9,107 bases of DNA from Clostridia bacterium. GTDB lineage: Bacteria > Bacillota_A > Clostridia > Christensenellales > Aristaeellaceae. Below the pieces are notes generated by a model. It did not search any database. It was not told the origin of the DNA and was given only the letters and a program-made list of their open reading frames with translations. Below, one piece after another: positions 5,968 through 9,107 of the stretch. The translations under genes were made by a program, and so were the position numbers. Positions within the stretch are counted from its first letter, which is position 1. Each line of letters opens with the position of its first letter. The DNA lies in NCBI GenBank assembly GCA_017481185.1, contig JAFUPO010000174.1, forward strand, positions 1 to 9,107, read 5' to 3'.

Positions 5968-7653
5968 ATGAAGCTTAAATCCATCCGTTTTCAGATTCTG
6001 GCCATCATGCTGGTATGCTATCTGGTGCCCACACTGCTTCTGGGAGAGTATATGGGGCGCGTATTCTTTGCAAAGCTCCAGGAAAAAACAGAGCAAGCCC
6101 TGACCTCCGGAGCTGAACACGCCCGGGCCCTTACCATTCAGAGCATTGAGCGCGCCATCACCCTCTCCAAGGATGCCACCTATGACGGCGAGCTGACCAG
6201 CGCTTTAACAGCCTACATTCAGGATTCCACCAACGGCGAGGCGCTTCGTATGGCCCGCAGCTATCTGGAGCGCAAATATGGCCGCGAACCCCTGTTCACC
6301 TTTGCCGCCTGCTTTCCCATAGAGGGGGAGGAGATGCTCATTTACAGCCGGGCAGGCTATGACCAGGCTCAAATATATCATCAAACAGCCCATGAGCGGG
6401 TCAAGACCCTGGGGGAAACCTTGGATACCCGCTGCCTGTTCATCCAGGAAGGCGGCCATGTTTACCTAATCCGCAACCTGTATAATCTGCGTTTGGAGCG
6501 CTATGGGATGCTGATTCTGGGCGTTCGCTTGGAGCGCCTTACAGCGCCTGTTGACAGCCTGGCTTCCTCCTGGGATGCCCAGATGGACGTGCTTGTTGGC
6601 GAAGCAGGCAGTACGCAGTTGGATTGGGCCTCGCTTCCTGCCGGGTTATCCGGGCTGGAGACGGGGGACCGTATCACCTACAGCGTTTATACCCAGGCCC
6701 GGGATTATCGCCTGGGGATGCGCATGGCCGTATCCAAGCACAGGGTCTATGGTGAGCTGGAAGCCTTTCAGCAGATGATGATGTGTCTTTTTCTGGTGCT
6801 CATCCCTGTAATGGGCCTCATCCTATGGTTTGTGAACAAGCGCATCGTTCGGCCTATTCGCCTTTTATCCCAAGCCTCCCGGCGCATTGAGGCGGGCGAA
6901 CTGGGCGTTACCGTGCCCATGCACGGCGGCGATGAGCTGGGCGATCTGGGCAGGGCTTTTTCCAACATGAGCACCCGCATCGCCCACTTGATCGACAAGA
7001 CCTATAAGGAAGAAATCGCCCTTCGGGATGCCCGCATCCAGGCCATGCAAAGCCGGATCAATCCTCACTTTATCAACAACGCCTTAGAGTCTATTAACTG
7101 GCAGGCCCGGCTGGAGGGTTCTCAAACTGTCAGCACCATGGTGGAGAGCCTAAGCGTGCTGCTCAATGCCAGTATGGCCAAGGGCAACAAGCGGATGGTG
7201 ATGCTTTCAGAGGAAGCGGAGGTCGCGCGGGCTTACTTTTATTTTATTGGTCAGCGCTTCGGGGAAAGGCTGACTGTAAGCCAATCCATTGAGGAAGAAG
7301 CTCTTCAAGCAGCGCTTCCCCTGCTGACCATCCAGCCCCTTTTGGAAAACGCCATTGAGCATGGCATCGCCCCAGCAGGCAGCGGGCATATCACCCTATC
7401 CTGCCAACGGGAAGGCGAGATACTTTCCATCCATGTGCTCAACAGCGGCAAACCCCTAACCGATGAGGACCGAAGCCGCATCGCCCTGGCCCTCCAAGGC
7501 GATACTCAAGGAGGGCATCATTTGGGCCTGGCTAATATCGCCAGTCGCCTGCGCCTGATCTACGGGGATCGGGCGCAAATTCAGGTGTTTCAAGACGCGC
7601 AAGGATGGACGGATGTGCATCTGCGTATCCCCTTTGCGTTCAAGCAGGTTTAA
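5968..7653 (+). CDS. YesM-like sensor histidine kinase (HAMP, His_kinase, HATPase_c)
   Basis: This 561-residue membrane kinase begins 4 nt after the mutase stop; its Shine-Dalgarno AAGGAA lies in the end of the mutase gene. Visible parts in order: membrane segment 1 (about 9-28), an extracytoplasmic sensor domain of about 240 residues (probably Cache-like, inferred from position and size), membrane segment 2 (about 270-291, MMMCLFLVLIPVMGLILWF), HAMP (about 292-344), a His_kinase domain with INPHF (H367 the likely phospho-acceptor), an N-box LLENAIEH (N461) and a G-box LGLANIASRL (G520). This is the YesM/LytS-type family in Bacillota, which usually pairs with an AraC-type YesN regulator encoded next door and controls sugar uptake. 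Here no response regulator follows; a binding-protein gene does. The phospho-acceptor motif departs from the usual NPHFLYNTLE, reading NPHFINNALE. It probably senses the sugar, or loaded binding protein, outside the cell. The family is sure; signal and target are inferred. Confidence 0.93.
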   Translation: MKLKSIRFQILAIMLVCYLVPTLLLGEYMGRVFFAKLQEKTEQALTSGAEHARALTIQSIERAITLSKDATYDGELTSALTAYIQDSTNGEALRMARSYLERKYGREPLFTFAACFPIEGEEMLIYSRAGYDQAQIYHQTAHERVKTLGETLDTRCLFIQEGGHVYLIRNLYNLRLERYGMLILGVRLERLTAPVDSLASSWDAQMDVLVGEAGSTQLDWASLPAGLSGLETGDRITYSVYTQARDYRLGMRMAVSKHRVYGELEAFQQMMMCLFLVLIPVMGLILWFVNKRIVRPIRLLSQASRRIEAGELGVTVPMHGGDELGDLGRAFSNMSTRIAHLIDKTYKEEIALRDARIQAMQSRINPHFINNALESINWQARLEGSQTVSTMVESLSVLLNASMAKGNKRMVMLSEEAEVARAYFYFIGQRFGERLTVSQSIEEEALQAALPLLTIQPLLENAIEHGIAPAGSGHITLSCQREGEILSIHVLNSGKPLTDEDRSRIALALQGDTQGGHHLGLANIASRLRLIYGDRAQIQVFQDAQGWTDVHLRIPFAFKQV

Positions 7654-7655
7654 GC

Positions 7656-7690
7656 TTTGTGCAATTTGGTGTAATATTGCACAAATTGCA
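7656..7690. promoter_or_regulatory. overlapping inverted repeats upstream of the binding-protein gene (operator-like)
   Basis: TTTGTGCAAT (7656-7665) and ATTGCACAAA (7676-7685) form a perfect 10-bp inverted repeat with 10 nt between. A second, offset pair overlaps it: TGCAATTTG (7660-7668) and CAAATTGCA (7682-7690). They begin 2 nt after the kinase stop codon. There is no T-run after them, so an intrinsic terminator is unlikely. About one helical turn between arms suits binding of a dimeric regulator upstream of the -35 box. The regulator is unknown; a YesN-type partner of the kinase is a guess. Confidence 0.55.
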
Positions 7691-7698
7691 ACAACAAA

Positions 7699-7736
7699 AC
7701 GCATTTAGACGCAATGACGCATTTTTGAAGCATTGA
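7699..7736 (+). repeat. short direct repeats with GCA core in the binding-protein promoter
   Basis: ACGCATTT occurs at 7699-7706 and again at 7717-7724, with ACGCAATG (7709-7716) between and AGCATTGA (7729-7736) after. The GCA cores start at 7701, 7711, 7719 and 7730, that is 8-11 bp apart, close to one helical turn. They overlap the -35 region and spacer of the promoter, so a bound protein would affect RNA polymerase directly. Confidence 0.45.
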
Positions 7737-7742
7737 TATAAT
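7714..7742 (+). promoter_or_regulatory. promoter of the ABC binding-protein gene
   Basis: A perfect TATAAT (7737-7742) preceded by TGA makes an extended -10. Seventeen bp upstream is ATGACG (7714-7719), four of six matches to TTGACA. Transcription would start near 7749, about 44 nt before the ATG at 7793. The -35 box lies inside the GCA-repeat cluster, so the promoter is probably regulated. Confidence 0.75.
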
Positions 7743-7755
7743 AAAGTTATCACAT

Positions 7756-7769
7756 AGGAACCGTTTACC
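7756..7769. promoter_or_regulatory. possible LacI/CcpA-type (cre-like) operator
   Basis: AGGAACCGTTTACC has a central CG flanked by AA and TT, as in LacI-family operators and catabolite-responsive (cre) sites. It departs from the usual cre consensus at about three positions, including both outer ends. It lies about 8-21 bp downstream of the predicted transcription start, a place where CcpA-type repressors often act. The match is partial, so this is tentative. Confidence 0.3.
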
Positions 7770-7792
7770 AATTTCAGAAAGGGGATTTAAAC

Positions 7793-8998
7793 ATGAAAAA
7801 ATGGTTTGCTCTCTTGTTGGCCATGGTCATGATCGTGCCTTCCTTTGGCGCTCTGGCCGATGGCGTGACCCTCAAAACCGTCAGCTCCTTTGCTGGCACC
7901 GACGCTGCGGCCGAAAGCTATGTGCAGCTGCTCAAAGACTACGAAGCCAAGACCGGCAACAAGGTGGAAGACTCCTCCGCTACCTCCGACGAAGCCTGGA
8001 AGGCCAGCGTGCTCAACGACTTTGGCGTAGGCAACGAGCCTGATGTGCTGTTCTTCTTCGCTGCCAATGCCGACTCCGCCCCCATCCTGGACAAGGTGGT
8101 GCCCATTAGCGAGATCAACGCTGCCTATCCCGAGCTGAAGCTTACTGAGAATGCCGTTCTCACCGAGCCCGATGGCAAAATCTATGCCATTCCTTCCCGC
8201 CCCTTCTGGGAGGGCCTGTTTGTGAACACCGACCTGTTTGAGCAGTACGACCTGGAGCTGCCCACCGATTGGGCCAAGCTGGAAGCTGCCATCACCAAGT
8301 TCAACGAGGTTGGCATCGTGCCCATCGCCGTTTCCCTGTCCGATATTCCTCATTACATCGCTGAGTTCGCCATCATTGCTTCCGGTACGCCTCAGGAGCA
8401 TATGGCTCGCCCCACCACCGTGGAAGAAGTGCCCCAGTCCTGGTACGACGGCATGGATCTGATTGCCAAATTGTATCAGATGGGCGCTTTCGCTAAGGAC
8501 GTAAACGCTACCACCGAAGCTGTGACCAGCCAGATGTTCAAAGACAAGAAGGCTGCCATGCAGATCGACGGCAGCTGGTTTGCCAACGGCATCCCCGCCG
8601 CCAACATGGATACCACCATCGTGATGCCCTTCCCCACCTATGCTGAGGATGCGGATAAAACGGCTTTCATCGGCGGCGTATCCATGGGCTTCTACCTCAC
8701 CCGCAAGGCCTGGGATGATCCTGCCAAGCGCGATGCCGCTGTGGAGCTGCTGGCTCACCTGACCAGCCCCGACAGCGCTGCCAAGATCGGCGGCTATCAG
8801 TTCACCGGCAAGCTGCTGGAAAGCTCCTATGAGATGATCAACAATGCCAACTATATGCTCAGCCCCTTCCAGGATAGCATGACCAAGGAAGCCCGCGAGG
8901 CTTGGCTGCTGGGCTGCATCGCCTCTATCGCTGACGGCACCATGACCGCTCAGGAATGTTGGGAGAAGGTTATGGCCCTTAAGCCCTTCGGCGAATAA
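7793..8998 (+). CDS. extracellular solute-binding protein of a sugar ABC transporter (family 1)
   Basis: This is a 401-residue secreted binding protein that would capture a sugar outside the membrane and hand it to an ABC permease. The N-terminus has a Sec signal peptide: MKKW, a hydrophobic core (5-15), and an AxA cleavage site A20-L21-A22 before D23. No cysteine sits near the cleavage site, so it is not a typical lipoprotein, unlike most Bacillota binding proteins. Family-1 features are YVQLLKDYEAKTGNKVE after the first strand, NEPDVLFFF, GKIYAIPSRPFWEGLFVNTDLF, PTDWAKLEAAITKFN, KKAAMQIDGSWF and a C-terminal SPDSAAKIGG. Length is usual (about 400-450). Aromatic residues such as W in RPFWEG and GSWF may stack on the sugar. 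The Shine-Dalgarno AAAGGGG (7778-7784) is 8 nt before the ATG. Strong bias to GCC, CTG, AAG and GAC codons suggests high expression. The phosphorylase operon next door hints at a beta-linked disaccharide as ligand, which is inference. Confidence 0.92.
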   Translation: MKKWFALLLAMVMIVPSFGALADGVTLKTVSSFAGTDAAAESYVQLLKDYEAKTGNKVEDSSATSDEAWKASVLNDFGVGNEPDVLFFFAANADSAPILDKVVPISEINAAYPELKLTENAVLTEPDGKIYAIPSRPFWEGLFVNTDLFEQYDLELPTDWAKLEAAITKFNEVGIVPIAVSLSDIPHYIAEFAIIASGTPQEHMARPTTVEEVPQSWYDGMDLIAKLYQMGAFAKDVNATTEAVTSQMFKDKKAAMQIDGSWFANGIPAANMDTTIVMPFPTYAEDADKTAFIGGVSMGFYLTRKAWDDPAKRDAAVELLAHLTSPDSAAKIGGYQFTGKLLESSYEMINNANYMLSPFQDSMTKEAREAWLLGCIASIADGTMTAQECWEKVMALKPFGE

Positions 8999-9027
8999 TT
9001 TCTCAGTTAATTTAACCTTTCCTCATG

Positions 9028-9055
9028 CCGGGCCCCGTTTCCGGGGCCCGGTTTT
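9028..9055 (+). terminator. GC-rich stem-loop between binding protein and next gene (leaky terminator or mRNA stabiliser)
   Basis: CCGGGCCCCG (9028-9037) pairs perfectly with CGGGGCCCGG (9042-9051) around the loop TTTC, followed by only four T (9052-9055). This 10-bp all-GC hairpin lies between the binding-protein gene and a Shine-Dalgarno-preceded start 24 nt further on. In ABC importer operons such hairpins commonly let most transcripts end after the binding protein, giving more of it than of the permeases. The short T-run fits partial read-through. Confidence 0.75.
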
Positions 9056-9078
9056 AAGCAACTCAGGAGGTATGCACC

Positions 9079-9107
9079 ATGCTTTACAGGGACAAGCGGC
9101 CGCTGAC
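9079..9107 (+). CDS. start of the next gene, probably an ABC sugar permease (partial at 3' end)
   Basis: An ATG at 9079 is preceded at 8 nt by a perfect AGGAGG (9065-9070). Only MLYRDKRPL and part of one more codon are inside the window. A short basic N-terminus right after a sugar-binding protein is what one expects of a MalF/UgpA-type permease, which begins with charged residues before the first membrane helix. The product call rests on gene order alone; nine residues cannot prove it. Confidence 0.5.

Noticed and set aside
7656..7685. Inverted repeat after the kinase as an intrinsic terminator
   Set aside because: The stem is AT-rich with a 10-nt loop, and no T-run follows on the plus strand. 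An operator is more likely, though weak termination cannot be excluded.
7787..8758. 323-codon minus-strand open frame opposite the binding-protein gene
   Set aside because: Antisense shadow; glycine- and histidine-rich composition is typical of the reverse of biased codons.
1..9107. CRISPR arrays, tRNA or rRNA genes, insertion sequences, retron- or toxin-antitoxin-like elements
   Set aside because: None seen. There are no spaced repeat arrays, no cloverleaf-like or rRNA-like stretches, and no transposase or terminal repeats; the non-coding gaps are short.

Overview
The window looks like a chromosomal segment of a GC-rich low-G+C-phylum (Bacillota, probably Clostridia) gut- or soil-type bacterium. 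The reasons are a UPF0371/DUF1846 protein, a YesM-type two-TM histidine kinase, strong purine-rich Shine-Dalgarno sites and TATAAT-type promoters. The genes have high GC at third codon positions, while the intergenic regions are AT-rich. Species cannot be named from the sequence. The substrate-binding protein has a signal peptide without a lipobox cysteine, which is unusual for a typical Bacillota ABC transporter.

Layout. (1) Positions 2-307 hold the C-terminal end of an MmeI-like (type IIL-style) DNA methyltransferase, cut by the window edge. It is separated from the next, convergent gene by a strong bidirectional terminator (348-386). (2) Positions 398-1879, minus strand, encode a UPF0371/DUF1846 protein with a P-loop-like motif, driven by a clear minus-strand promoter (1924-1952). 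(3) A 244-bp divergent intergenic region (1880-2123) carries that promoter and an extended -10 promoter for the plus-strand operon. (4) Positions 2124-7653 form a tight three-gene operon: a GH94 disaccharide phosphorylase of the N,N'-diacetylchitobiose-phosphorylase type, an alpha-D-phosphohexomutase, and a YesM-like sensor histidine kinase, with gaps of 15 and 4 nt. (5) A 139-bp regulatory region (7654-7792) holds overlapping inverted repeats, repeated GCA-containing boxes, a TATAAT promoter and a possible LacI/CcpA-type operator. (6) Positions 7793-8998 encode an ABC-transporter sugar-binding protein. A GC-rich stem-loop follows, then the start of a gene (9079 onward) that is probably the transporter permease.

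How they fit together (inference): an ABC importer brings in a beta-linked disaccharide. The GH94 enzyme splits it with phosphate to a sugar-1-phosphate plus a free sugar. The mutase moves the phosphate to C6 so the product enters central or amino-sugar metabolism. The histidine kinase in the same operon may sense the sugar outside the cell and control the importer promoter. No response regulator lies in the window. If the substrate is chitobiose the products are GlcNAc-1-P and GlcNAc. Cellobiose or cellobionate remain possible. Nothing here is clearly an undescribed system. The most interesting points are the compact phosphorylase-mutase-kinase operon, the repeat-rich promoter of the binding-protein gene, and the non-lipoprotein binding protein.
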